From Otatea glauca (lineage: Eukaryota > Streptophyta > Magnoliopsida > Poales > Poaceae), in assembly GCA_036346275.1 (NCBI GenBank), contig JAYEVK010000061.1:124001-188000 (forward strand): a stretch of DNA of 64,000 bases, read 5' to 3'. Each line of letters starts with the position of its first letter. Position 1 is the first letter of the stretch. Positions 45,904 to 58,174 of this stretch are shown one piece after another. The translations under genes were made by a program, and so were the position numbers. The notes beneath the pieces were generated by a model. It had not been told where the DNA came from and made no database searches. It saw only the letters and a list, made by a program, of their open reading frames with translations.

Positions 45904-46788
45904 TAATAACATCATGGAATCACTAATACAAAGGGGTTATATTAGACACGTCATCACTGACTATTTTTTATAAAAACCGTCTGCAATGAGTCATGGGCAC
46001 ATCACAGACGGTTTTAGCCAAAAATCGTCTGTGATGAGTGGGAGAACATCACTGATGGTTTTTGGCTAAAACCGTCTGTGATGACCATTTCTAGTAAATA
46101 AGAACAGATAGCCTTGATCTCCTCTATCTTTTTAGGGTTTGCCGAGCTATTTTTGAGGTGACTGCGATTGAGAGGCGATCAGTGGAAAGAGACCCTAGAT
46201 TTAGAGGTGTGATTGTAGATACTTATGTTCTAGGTTATCTAAGGTTAGTAATTGGTTCAAATTTGCATTACATTTAAGATCTAGCTTGGTAAAGAGGGAA
46301 ATGAAGATGGTTTCTAGATCTAACTTAGTGTAGATCCATTTGTTCTCTGTGATGTAAAGTAGTAATTGGTTCTAATTGTATTATACTCAATGTGTAGATA
46401 GTTACTTAAAGGAAGGTGATATAAGCTAATAATTGGTTGTAATAGCATTATATTCAAGGTATATATATCTAGCTTGGTAAAGAGGGAATTGAAGATGGTT
46501 TTGATATAGCTTGGTGTAGATCCATTTCTTCTTTTTGATCTAAAGTAGTAATTGGTTCTAATTGCATTATACTTAAGATGTAGATAGCTATGTAAATAGA
46601 GAATTGAAGATGTTGAGCTTAAATATAGTTTACATATGTTTATATATCAATTCGTTCTTTGTGATGTAAGGAGCTATATAACTTAATCGGCAAGTTTAAA
46701 TGTAGCTTATATGTAGCATATGTGTGCATGTGCACTCCTAGTGTACTTAATTCATTATTTAACACCTATTGTTACATACGTAGCGTAG

Positions 46789-49700
46789 ATGGACCGAAGC
46801 TGGATGTACGTTGATAATCGTGCGAGCGCTGAGTACATTAGTGGTGTCTCCGCTTTTAGAAGAGCTGAAGAGGAAGATATGTTGAACAAAGGGGTGGAAT
46901 TTATGCCTTGTCCAATGATTGACTGTGAGAATCTGATGATGTTTTGAAACTCAACATAGATCGAAGAACACAATATTCTACGGGGTTTCAAAAGGGGTAT
47001 ACATGTTGAACTAGTCACGATGAAGATCAGATTATGCAGGAAGCAAGTAGTACTACGTCGGCGAAGTCAATGATACTCTGGATATCGTCGACGAAATCGA
47101 CGATACTCCGGATGACATCAAGTCGACGATACTCCAGATGACATCGACTGTGCTTTCGATAAGGATAGGTTTCACGATGATAATCTGGATCAAATGCTAC
47201 GGGATGCAGAAGGGAACCGTGATGAGCGGGAGTGTGTAAAATTTTGGGACTTGATGGACAACTAGGAGAAACATTTGTTCCCGGGCTACAAGTCCAAATA
47301 CACCAGGTGGTCATCCGTGCTGGAATTGCTGAAATTAAAGGCAAGCAATGGTTGGTCCGACAAGAGTTTCACGGCGCTGTTAGGTCTGTTAGCGGATATG
47401 CTTCCAGAGGGAAACGAGTTATCAACAACCACCTACAAAGCCAAGAAGGTTCTTTGTCTCTTGGGAATGGAAGTAGAAAGAATATATACCTGTCCGAACG
47501 ATTGTATCCTTTACCGAAAAAAATAAGCAAACTTGCATGTATGTCCGGTGTGCAACGCATCCTGGTACAAGCGTAAAAGATAGATAAGATGACGACGACG
47601 AGGCCATCGATGTGAAGAAAGGACCTCCTGCTAAGGTGGTGTGGTATCTACATGTAATTCCCCATTTGAAGAGCTTGTTTAAGAACCCAAAAGAGGAAAA
47701 ATTACTTCAGTGGCACTCGGATGAGCGTAAGAACGATGGAATGATAAGGCACCCTGCTGATTCCACCCAGGGGAGAAACATCGATAGTAGGTTTCAAGAA
47801 TTCGCAGCGGATCCGAGGAATATAAGGTTCAGATTGAGTACGGATGGAATGAATCCTTTCGGCAACATGAGCAGCTGTAATAGCACTTGGCTCGTAAATC
47901 TCTGTATCTATAATCGTCCTCCTTGGTTGTCTATGAAGCGGAAGTATATTTTTTTGTCTATACTCATCCAAGGCCCAAAGCAACCTGGGAATGATATTGA
48001 TGTGTACCTAGCACCATTGGTGGAAAATTTGAACACATTATGGACTCCTGTGGTACATGTATTGGATGCTCACAAACGAGAGTACTTCACTTTGAACTGC
48101 CTGTTGTTCTGCACCATAAATGATTATCCTGTCCTTGCTAACCTGTCGGTGTAGAATACAAAAGGAGCCAAAGCCTATACTCACTGCTTAGATGATACCG
48201 AGAGTGTGTGGATGAATCACTCGCGTAAAACCGTGTACATGTGTCACCGTAGGTTTCTTAGGAGGAATCACCCATACCACAAGATGAAGAAACAATTTGA
48301 CGGAACGATCGAAGACGGTTTAGCTCCAAAGTCATTAAGCAGGACAGACATTCATGATATGGTTAAGAACTTGGATGTTGCGCTTGAAAAGGGACGTAAA
48401 TCGAGGACCCGTGAGAAGAGCATGTGGAAGAAGAGATCAATATTTTGGGACCTACCTTATTGGGAGCACCTAGTTGTTTGGCACTGCATCGACGTGATGC
48501 ACGTAGAGAAGAATGTCTGTGATAGCTTGATTGGTCTTTTACTGAACATTAAGGGTAAAACAAAGGATGGTATCAACACACGGCTTGACTTGATTGATAT
48601 GGGCATCAGACCTGAGTTAGCATAGAAAGAGACCGATAAAGGCCGAACATACTACAAACCTGCTTGTTACACTCTATCCAAGACCGAGAGAACTAAACTA
48701 TGTCAGTGCTTGATGGTTTCGTCTGGTTACTCGTCCAACATGAAGAGACTTGTTTCGATTCAAGATTTGAATTTAACCGTTATGAAGTCTCATGATTGCC
48801 ATGTGCTTATGACACAGATGTTCCCTGTGGCAATTAGAAGTATTTTACCAAGCAAGGTTCGGGAGACAATCACAAGGTTGTGTTATTTCTTTAACACAAT
48901 TGCTTAGAAGGTCATCGATCCCGAAGGAGTAGATGCTCTGCAGGTCGAGGTGATTTTTCGATATCATGATCCATCTCATTGTTCACCTTGTGAGGTATAT
49001 AAAGATATGCGGGTCCGTGTTCCTAAGTAATATGTACCCGTTCGAGAGATAAATGGGAATTCCCAAGTTCTACGTACGGAATCGATCTCGACCAGAGGGT
49101 AGCATTATCGAAGGTTATGCAACCGAAGTGGTCGTCAAATTCTGTGTGGATTACATGACTCAGGTCGAACCAATAGGTGTGCCTTGATCCTGCCATGAGG
49201 GGAGGCTCCAGGGTATCGGGACCATCAGAAGGAAAGAAATTACGCCTGATCTAGCTGCGTGCGCTAAAGCTCATTTCACGGTTTTGCAACGCATAGCTGT
49301 TGTGGCCCCGTATATCAACGAGCACAAGAACTAGCTACGCCAAGAGAATTCAACGTGGCAGGAGTACTAGATAATCAGACAGCATAACCTTTAGTTCAAC
49401 AGATGGTTGAAGGAGCGACAACCCATCATTGGAAGCTCGTCAGGTGATATGCTGATATGGTTGGCAAAAGGGCCAGTATTTACCGTTGTAACATGGAACG
49501 GATATGACTTAAATGGATACACATTTTACACGAGAGATCAGGACATGAAGAGCACAAATCAGAATAGCGGTGTTCGCATAAATGTGCTGAATACCGCTGG
49601 GTCAACAAGGAGCTCATACTATGGGTTCATTGAGGAAATTTGGGAGCTCGACTACATACTATTCAAGATCCCCTTGTTTCGGTGCCGTTGGGTTCACCTG

Positions 49701-50039
49701 TAGCACGTTAAGGTTGACAAGTATGGCGTCACAATTGTGGACCTCGAGCGCGTCGGATACCAAGACGAACCATTTGTATTCGCTAACCAAGTTGTTCAAG
49801 TCTTCTATATTACCGACCCGTCCAACAAGAAGCGCCACATGATTCTTCAGGGAAAGATGAGGATTGTCGGAGTTGAGAATGTGGTAGATGAGGAAGAATA
49901 CTACCAGTTTGACGAGTTGCCTCCTATTTGTACTGGTGTCATGGTCCAGAAAGATCAACCTGAGGAAGCTAGCTACACCCGTGTCGATCATCGTGAAGGG
50001 CTAATTTTTATACAAAAGAATACGCAAGTGGAGTTATGA
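46789..50039 (+). pseudogene. TNP2-like CACTA transposase, decayed
   Basis: The N-terminal start is MDRSWMYVDNRASAEYISGV, the transposase-associated domain of CACTA elements. After stops and frameshifts, SKYTRWSSVLELLKLKA and NELSTTTYKAKKVL follow, then HVIPHLKSLFKNPK, WHSDERKNDGMIRHPADS, FGNMSSCNSTW, DVYLAPLVENLNTLW and the catalytic-region block WHCIDVMHVEKNVCDSLIG (about 48478-48535). The C-terminal part has RETITRLCYFFNTIA (DUF4218-like) and VFTVVTWNGYDLNGYTFYT, DKYGVTIVDLERVGYQDEPF, VFYITDP (DUF4216-like), ending at a stop at 50037-50039. At least eight stops or frame changes interrupt it; several stops (e.g. near 48152 and 48904) are TAG where the family has Gln, consistent with C-to-T change. 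Non-functional. Confidence 0.85.
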
Positions 50040-50072
50040 TGAGGTCGTCATGTTTATTTCAAGTGTACCTGT

Positions 50073-50225
50073 ATTTTAATTAATGAGATGTATCTACGTG
50101 TTATAATTAATGAGATGTTTGTTCGTACTATAATTAATGAGATGGACGTATGTGTTATAATTAATGAGATGTATATATGTATTATAACTAATGATATGTA
50201 TGTATTATAATTAATGATTTGTACT
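50073..50225. repeat. Tandem repeat of TTATAATTAATGAGATG units
   Basis: Four to five units of about 34 bp built on TATAATTAATGAGATGTAT directly after the TNP2 stop codon. Part of the CACTA 3' region. Confidence 0.8.
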
Positions 50226-50465
50226 AAAAAAACTACTTGCAAAAATAGGCTTAAAATAATCTACTTAAAAAATAGGCATAGAAAAAACTACTTACAAAAA
50301 TAGCTTTAAAAAAACTACTTAAAACAAAAAGATTAAAAACTACTTAAAAAACAAGCTTAAAAAAGTACTTGCAAAAAACAGGCTTAAAAACTACCTACAA
50401 AAAATAGGCTTGGAAAAAACTACTTAACAAAACAGGCTTAAAATAATCGACTTAAAAATAGGCAA
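50222..50465. repeat. Tandem repeat of AAACTACTTACAAAAATAGG units
   Basis: Eight or so degenerate units of about 25-30 bp following the previous array. It is followed at 50470-50590 by subterminal-type motifs (ACAGACGGTTCTAATATTGA and relatives) of the CACTA element. Confidence 0.75.
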
Positions 50466-50599
50466 AAAAATGACTCATTACAGACGGTTCTAATATTGAA
50501 CCGTATGTTATGCTACACATCACAGACTGTTCTAGTATTGAACCGTCTATGATGGGTAGAATCACAGATGGTTCAAACTGAAAGCCGTATGTGATCCAC

Positions 50600-50850
50600 G
50601 GTGCTGGTTGCCCTTCTCACGCATAAGTGCCTCTGCCTCTTGCCCTTGCCGAGCCCTAGCCCTCACACGCTAGTCGTCACCCTCACGCCCTCATTGCCGC
50701 GCCCTCACGCCATAACCCTAGCCCTCATGCCCTCGCCGTCGCCCTCACCCTCATGCCTTCGCCCTCGCTCTCACACCCGCACCCGCCCTTACCCTCAGGC
50801 CGTTGCCCTCCTGTCCTAACCCTCACGCCCTCACCCTCCCGCGAACAGCT
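50600..50850. repeat. GC-rich degenerate CCCTCACGCC repeat
   Basis: An irregular run of CCCTCACGCCCT, CCCTAGCCCT and CGCCCTCACC motifs. It superficially resembles telomere repeat (CCCTAA) but lacks the exact 7-bp period. No reading frame is supported. Confidence 0.65.
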
Positions 50851-50953
50851 GCAACCCGGCGTCCACAGCGGCATTCACAAGCGGTGACTCGGCTCTTCGA
50901 GGTAACCCATCCTCTCATAGGGTAGCTAATTAGATTTTTTATACCCATTTTAT

Positions 50954-52509
50954 TGTTGGGAAATCGGGGTGGAAAGACCCAGCAAATTTCAAAAATTTAT
51001 TCCCTTTCCCAGATCGATCGCATGCATTAGAACCAAGATAAACGATAAAATGAAAAGTACACGTATGCGTACCGTGGTCTAGGAGTGCAAATATGAAGCT
51101 AGCCGCTCGTAGCTTCAACGCCAGGACATGGCAGCGGAAGTGGATTCCGTCGGATCATCGTGGCAGTAGCAGCCACGACCTTCAGGTATCCACACGAATA
51201 GGCACCAGACACCGTACCCTGGTATGCTAGTACCGCACGATACGACTCCAGTGATTTTTCTAGCTCAGGTGAAACCTTTTCACCTTTCTCAATTTTTCTC
51301 CAAATTTTTCACACTTTTTCCTCTCATTTTTCTCACCCTTTTTCTGAACTCCCGAGCGCGAATTTATAGACATGGAACTGTAGCAACCGTATCGCTACAG
51401 TGCCACTGCGTGGCGCACTTTAGCAGAGGCGTTGCTACAGTGATGACGATATGCTATAGTGGTTTAGCTTGGCTACAGTAAAATCAGCGCTGCTATAATG
51501 ATTTCAGCATAAAAATCATAATTTTGATGCAGATTCGCAACCCTTTTTATAAATAACCAGATATCATATTCAGTCGCATTGACATGTATGTCATGAGAGA
51601 AGATTTCATAAATCTGTCTTAAACTTATTCTTGTGTGTGACCCTTTAGATTCATGCTATGTTGGCAATAAATCGAAAAACTCTTTTTCCGATATATTAGT
51701 CGCAAGCGGCTCCTAGTAGAACATAACGACTACCCAAATTACATGAATATCATTTATCCGACAAACATTCAATGAATAAATGTCGACCCCTTTGTCACTT
51801 TGATATCATGGTGTAACTCAAGGTTGAGGTTTGCCATCCTTGTACTGTTAAACCAATTTTCTCGATTCTCTAAAATAGACTAACAAGGTCGATCGATTGA
51901 CAACTTTAATCTTTCGGGCATGGTCATGCACATTCTTTAGTCTGTTTCATCGAGTGGCCTATTGATATCATTCCCTCAGTATGAGGAGAACAAATTCCAT
52001 CTTGATCATACACTTCCCTCTGCATGATTCAATGTATACCCGAGTATTGTCCTTATGATTATCCAGTTACGGACAACGTTAGACAACATCAAAGCATACC
52101 ATCCTCATGTAGGAAACTGTGTTGATCTCAGGTTTAAGGATCAATCATTATCATTGTATGAAACAACTTATGACACTAACCAAATCCTCAAAAGGTGTTT
52201 CATAAGCGGGCCATCCAATAGCATGTACACTTACATGTATTCACATTGACTGAATGGTATCACATACCCATAATCCATGAAACGTGATTATCAATCAATT
52301 CATGTGCTTGTTTTTGAATAAAGTTTATTGGTGTCCTACCCAATAAATAAACAAGGGACAATTTATAATAATGTCATAATTAAATTACAAAGTTTTATGA
52401 TCAAGTCACATACTTGATGATCTATAATATAACATTATTAAAGGAACAACATAAGCATAAATGCATGATAATCATCTTCATAATTGGTCTCTTGGGTATA
52501 TTTCCTACA
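50954..52509 (-). mobile_element. Solo LTR (1.56 kb), Angela/BARE-like copia ends
   Basis: On the minus strand it starts TGTAGGAAATATACCCAAGA and ends GATTTCCCAACA. This start resembles the TGTTGGAAATATGCCC start of grass Angela/BARE copia LTRs. Flanks TTTAT (50949-50953) and TTTAC (52510-52514) match at four of five bases, so the duplication is probably mutated. No gag or pol is present. It lies inside the right part of the CACTA complex. Confidence 0.68.
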
Positions 52510-52873
52510 TTTACATTTGTACTATTAAACAAACAACAACACGATTTTCATCTTGTCCTGCCAAGCCTATTTGTCGAGTGTTTCCTTTTCAATTGGAAAT
52601 TCGAAAGGTATATTTGTGTTGTATTCATGTGGTAATATAGAGATATCAAGTATGATTGCTGTTTCATGGTTGGATTCCGTTGTTATTCGTGTCCTTGCTG
52701 TATGCTTTGGTGTTATGGAGATATATCTTTGCCTCTGCACTTTTATATGATGGAATCATATATTTATCTCTGTTGAGCTATAGGAGCTAATGAGTTATGA
52801 CTGATTATATGATATTGAAAGTGTCTTCTCTTACTGATAAGCATTTCAGTGAATTGTCAAATGTGTTATGTTT

Positions 52874-54559
52874 TGAAAGATCGAAATGGCGATCAGAGGG
52901 GGGTGAATGATCCCAAAATTTTTTTCCCCCACTCAAAGTACTCCAAACAATCTCGCAATAAAAATCTGAAACACCCAAAGATTTTCCTTTAAAATGGTGT
53001 TTCTCATATTCGCACACCCTCCAAAAACCCGAACAATTAGACAATTATGTGTACCCCTAGCTTGCATGGATGAGAAGCATGAATCATGTGAGGGAATTTT
53101 TAATCACAATCCTAGTTGTCAAGTGTCCAAACAAAGAGGAATCAACTCAAAGACTACTTTTCTAAAAGAGATAAAGCTAAAACACCAAAGTCTCTTTCAG
53201 AAAAGTAAAAGCAGATTTTCCAGGAATTGTTCTCAATTGGAGCAGGTGGTTGGTGAGTTTCTGTTGCTCTAAAATTTTTGGGAATTTTTATCCCTGTGAG
53301 CAGTTGGGTCTCAAAACACTCCACCAAAAATCACCTCAAAAATATTTGTATAATAAACATGAAAAATCAAGCAATGCAGATAGTCAGGAACTTCGACCAG
53401 AAAGTTTAAAGCTGGGTTTTCACTTCATAGCGCTCAAACGGTGCAACCAATGGACTCAAAAAATTTTATACAGATGGATACATGAGTTGTGCACCTTCGC
53501 ATATAAGAATCACTGAAAATTGATTTTTTTAGATTTTTATAAAAATCAAAGACTGACTGCTGCGCGAAGAATAAGTTCTGGACAGATTTGCAATTCAATA
53601 AGAACTTGACCTCTAGTCTATCCTAGGGTGAAAGAAAGATGTAAAACCACATGAACACCCTTAAGACATCCTAAAAGAATAGCATTTAGAAGGAGGGGAG
53701 GCAAATCCAAATTGCGATAAAGTAAATTGCGAGAATGTAAATGCGGGAAAGTAAATGCTGAATTTAAATTGCGTAATTTAAATGCGTAAAGAAAATGAAA
53801 CACGAACATAAATGAAGAACATTTCATTTCTGGAAGGTGAGGTTACAAAGCCTCACATTTAATGTGGGTAAAGCTCAAAGGAGCATCAAAAACCTCAAAA
53901 CCTTCAAGGGGGGAAAGCTATCCCTCCACCCCTATTTATACAACTCTTGGGCCACCTACCACCCTTGGATGAGCCTCTAAACCCTAGAGCATCCATCAAG
54001 GGCTAGGATTTACCCACTCAACCAGCCATGTAAGGGTTCACCCAAAACCCACAACACATAATGGATTTTATTGCACGGTTCTCAAAGCACACTAACTAGA
54101 CCCCGCTATCCTATCAACTAGACCGCAATCTGACGGCCCTCATCGATCCGAGCAGCATCTAGCTAGCATCACATCCATTCCTTGTCTTCACGGCTTGCAC
54201 GGACTCCGTCTCCGATCATCTTCCGGCGATCCCCGACCGTTTGGACCTTCGACGCTCCTCGCCTAGTCCCGGCCATCCTTCGCCTCACCATGACCTAGCA
54301 CCGTCGTCCTGCAACCATCAAAAACAAGGAAATTCCTCACATAGCAATGCCCACAAAGATGTACAATAAATCCATCAAAGTACACTCATTAAAATTCATT
54401 TTTCCTCGTTCTGGCCGGTAGCACCAGGAAAACAGAGAAGACCTCAAATTGCTTCCAATTGAAAATCCATTTCAAATCAAACTCAAACATGAGTAACCCA
54501 AGCTCAAATTTAGCCAAATACTCATCACAAATTTGGATAGACCTCCACATAGTCCTTCA
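52874..54559 (-). mobile_element. Solo LTR D (1.69 kb)
   Basis: Same family as solo LTR C, opposite strand: it starts TGAAGGACTATGTGGAGGTC (54559 leftwards) and ends CCATTTCGATCTTTCA at 52874. A perfect duplication TGTTT lies at 52869-52873 and 54560-54564. The TATA box (ATAAATAGGGG on the minus strand) lies near 53930. It is nested in the CACTA complex, 360 bp right of the previous solo LTR. Confidence 0.88.
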
Positions 54560-54679
54560 TGTTTCTAGGCTGAAATTATTCTAGTGGTTCTAATATGTTT
54601 ATGGCCTTTATGGGTTCAAATTTCTAGCATGGTGAGCTTACGACTTAGTTCCATTTCTTAGTTGCATTTATTAATCTAG

Positions 54680-55330
54680 AGCTATCAAGTTTGAATGATG
54701 TGCCAAGGTTGGGTTATTAATGTAATTAGAACCAATTACTAACCTTAGATCACTAAGAACAAAAGGATCTACAACCACTCTTCCAAATTCACGGTCTCCT
54801 TTTACCAGATCGCCTCTCAATCGCAACCACCTCAAAAATAGATCAGAAAACCCTAAAAACACTAAGTGGGTCGGGGCTCTCTGTACTTATTTTCAGAAAA
54901 TTCTCATCATAGATGATTTTAACCAAGAACCGTCAGTGATGACAACCATTCACATCACCGATGGTTTTTGGCTAAAAGTTTCAGTGATGAGAATTCACAT
55001 ACTAATGGTTTTATCCAAAAACCGTCAGTGATGTGAATGGTAGTCATCATTGACGGTTTCATCACTGATGTTTTTTTGTCAAAAATCATCTGTGATGTAA
55101 GTTCACATGACAGACTGATATGAATGGTAGTTATCACTAACGGTTCTTGGCGAAAGCCATCTCTGATGAGGCTCACATCACTGACGGTTTTAGCCAAAAA
55201 CCGTCAGTGATGTCAATGGTAGTCATCTCTGACGGTTTTTGGCTAAAACTGTAGGTGATGATCAACTATTAGAGACGATTTTTTATAACCGTTAGTGATG
55301 AGGAGTCTACTATAAGCCTTTTTTGTAGTA
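54680..55330 (-). repeat. Inverted copy of the CACTA 5' end and leader
   Basis: Read on the minus strand, it runs from the TACTACAAAAAAGG terminus through subterminal repeats into TTTTTAGGGTTTTCTGATC, TATTTTTGAGGTGGTTGCGA, TTGAGAGGCGATC and AAGGTTAGTAATTGGTTC. The same order stands on the plus strand at 45921-46260 (for example TTTTTGAGGTGACTGCGATT and TTGAGAGGCGATC). The right end is longer because it has more subterminal repeat units. Confidence 0.8.
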
Positions 55331-55339
55331 GTAAATGCA

Positions 55340-55755
55340 AACACCAATTTTGACATAGGAAGTAAGATCGATATTGATGTGTATAGATAGAGTTGTGATT
55401 GCATATCTTCAAAAGATTCTGGCTCAAAGCATTGCATTTGCACTACCCACTCCTTCAAGGAATAATTGATAAAATACCCTCGCTTATTTGTACTATTGAT
55501 TATATGCCCTGTAATATCTCACTGATATGCAGATCCTGAGGCCACCTGTCAGTGAGACAAATAGAACAAATGATCAATTACAAGTAAAATAGGGAAAATG
55601 ATCCATTCACCCCCTCATTCAAGGGTCACATAGGAGAGTCAAACAGTACTTGTCTGTGTTGTCTGTAGCATGCAAGTACTACCGCTCTCCTAGATCCAAT
55701 CGAGAATTACAAAAATTTTGCAAGAGCCAAGAATAACAAGTTAACAACCCAGCAA
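55340..55755. other. Spacer between the CACTA complex and the large hairpin
   Basis: No ORF with motif. It contains an ATTCACCCCCTCATTC sequence near 55606 reminiscent of the LTR tails in this window, but no LTR could be bounded. Confidence 0.4.
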
Positions 55756-55756
55756 A

Positions 55757-57900
55757 TCAAAGAATTTTTAACTGTATTAGCCACGTCGCTTTTATTATTT
55801 TTCAAATCTAGCACCGGTGACGACGAATTTTGGATTCTAGCCCACTTTGGTGAAATCCAGTGGTTGTCAGCTGAATTTTTTTTTATTCCGCCACCGACAG
55901 TTTCCAGTAGTCCGGATGCGCTGGTTTTTTTTCGTGCCAAAAATTTTCCAGCGATTTCGCAGAGTTGGAATTTTTTTCATCAAAATTTCCAGCGGGCAGG
56001 TAATTATCTAGCGGTTTTCCGAGCGTTGGAAATTTCTTGTTTTTTTTTCTTCAATGCCGACCTGCTGGACTACTAGAGAAGAATTTTTTACTGCATTGGC
56101 CACCTCGCTATAATTTTTTCTGAACATAGCCTTCCTCGTGACGAATTTGCGAATCTAGCCTCCTACAGCCGAAATTTCACGGGCAGCAAGCGCTGAATTT
56201 TAAACCAGCTGCTGGCTAGCACGGGTTTTTTATTTGTTTTCCACGGGCAGGGACTGCTGGAATCGGCTGCGCTGCTATTTTGTTTCTCCTTTTATTTCAG
56301 CGGCAGGTGACTGCTGAATTCGATCGCTGGAAAATTTTCAAGTGGTCATCAGCCACTTGAAAATTGGTGGGCTTTCTTTTCTTTTTTTTCCGCTGGAAAA
56401 TTTTCTAGTGGCTGGCGACCGCTTGAAAATCGGTTCATTAACTAATTAATTAGTCATGCATGTGCCTGACTCTATTTTTGTTCTGTATATGGCCCTCGTT
56501 GTGATGAATTTTTAAAAATAGCAATGTCAATTCGTAAAGAATTTTGTACTATATTGACCGCCTAGCTCTATTTTGTCCGTATGTGATCCTTGTCACGATG
56601 AATTTTCAAACCACACGAATTTGTCACATTGGAAAGCCGACGCCACGCGGCGTGCACTCGCTAGGGAGGCCTGGCCCCTCTGCCAGCTAAAAGATTTTCT
56701 GTACTGGTCCTGCTGGATGTTATTTCAGGAAATAGCACCGACGCTTAAATTTTTTATTCCTTTTTAAAATAGGGTAGCGAGCGAAATTTTAAGATAAAAA
56801 TGACTACGGAAGGAAATATGCGATGAAACATTTTTTACTAACCGCAGTATTAATTTTATAATTGAATTTTGTTCATAACGACCAATGAATAGCATGAAAA
56901 ATGGTTCGGAGAGAAATTCGTGTATATAGGGCTATTTTTGAAAAATCGTCGAGACGAGGTCCACAGACGGAAAAAAATTTGAGCCAGGCGGTCGGTATAG
57001 TACAAAATTCTTCATGAATTGACAGTGCTATTTTTGAAAACATTTCACAACGAGGGCTATATAGGAACAAAAGTAGAGCCAAGTGCCCAGTACAGCAAAA
57101 AAATTCAAATTAATATCGGTCTATCGTTAGTTTACATGCATGCATGACTAATTAATTAGTTAATTAACTAGTTTTCAAACTTTCGTCGGCCACTAGAAAA
57201 TTGTCCAGCGAAAAAAAGTAAAAAAAAAACCACCATTTTTCAAGCGGTTGCCGACCACTTGAAAATTTTCCAGCGGGAAAAAAAGAAAAGAAAGCCCACC
57301 AATTTTCAAGTGGTCGACGACCACTTGAAAATTTTCTATTGGAAAAAACAGAAAATAAGCCCACCAATTTTCAAGTGGCCAACGACCGCCTAAAAATTTT
57401 CCAATAGTTGCCTGCCGCTGAAATAAAAGAAGAAAAATAGTAGTGCAGCCGATTCCAGCGGTCCCTGCCCGCGGAAAAAAAATGAAAAAAAACCGTGCTA
57501 GCCGGCCTCTGGTTAAAAATTTAGCGCTTGTTGCCTGCGGAATTTCGACTGTATGAGGCTAGATTCGTAAATTCGTCGTGAGGAGGCTAAGTAAAAAATT
57601 CTTCTCCTACAATCCAACGGTCGGCATCAAAGGAAAAAAACCAAGAAATTTTCAGCACTCGAAAACCGCTAGATAATTACATGCGTGCCGGAAATTTTCG
57701 GCGAAAAAATTCCTACTCTACGGATCAGCTGGGAAAAATTTGGCACGAAAAAAAAACAGCACAACCCGGCCTGGAAAACTGTGACCCGAACCACTGGATT
57801 TCACCGAAGGGGCTAGAATCTAAAATTCAAGGCCACGAGTGCTAGATTTGAAAAAAATAAATGCGACGCGGCTAATACGGAAAAAAATTCCAAATCAAAC
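55757..57900. repeat. Large imperfect inverted repeat (2.1 kb hairpin), upstream of ZF-HD gene
   Basis: The left arm (about 55757-56632) and right arm (about 56895-57900) are reverse complements with roughly 75-80% identity by eye, around a 260-bp loop. Outer ends: GTATTAGCCACGTCGC at left, GTATTAGCCGCGTCGC at right (reversed). Shared landmarks include GGTGAAATCCAGTGG, TAATTATCTAGCGGTTTTC and AATCGGCTGC. Each arm holds smaller palindromes of type TTTTCAAGTGGTCG-CGACCACTTGAAAA; the right arm has one more copy, which explains its greater length. Each arm also contains about three related blocks of the type AGAATTTTTTACTGnATTGGCC. No protein and no target duplication were found. It may be a foldback or long-TIR element and could be transcribed as a hairpin RNA. 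Confidence 0.8.
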
Positions 57901-58174
57901 ACCATCTCGACGTGCTCCTGACTGCCAAGCCACAACAGCAGTTCATCACGGCATTATGCTACAGTACTACTGTACTAGTACTAGCACTACTCATAGTCAC
58001 AGAGAGACCTAGCTTTTCTGCAACCCTGCACGAAGGAATTAGTTGAAGTTAGCACAAAGTTACAGGCTTACAGCTCATATAGCCTCCTCTCAGACTCCCA
58101 ACGTGGCAATGTTCCATGCCAAGAACAGCTGCTGCTCAAGGAGCTACGTAGTTAGGAGAAGTAGAGTAGATAAC

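Larger units (their letters stand above)
45921..55330 (+). mobile_element. CACTA (En/Spm-like) element complex with nested solo LTRs
   Basis: The left terminus is CACTAATACAAAGG and the right terminus reversed is TACTACAAAAAAGG; both continue into GGnTTATAnTAGAC. Subterminal repeats of AACCGTCTGTGATGA type fill 45950-46095 and AACCGTCAGTGATG type fill 54900-55310. A decayed TNP2 transposase lies at 46789-50039. Two solo LTRs (50954-52509 and 52874-54559) are nested in the right part. A clear 3-bp target duplication is not seen. The right end is an inverted copy of the left 5' region rather than an ordinary 3' end, so this may be two overlapping CACTA elements. Confidence 0.8.

Noticed and set aside
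50600..50850. Possible interstitial telomere repeat
   Set aside because: CCCTA-like motifs are present, but there is no regular 7-bp CCCTAAA period; it is a degenerate CCCTCACGCC repeat.
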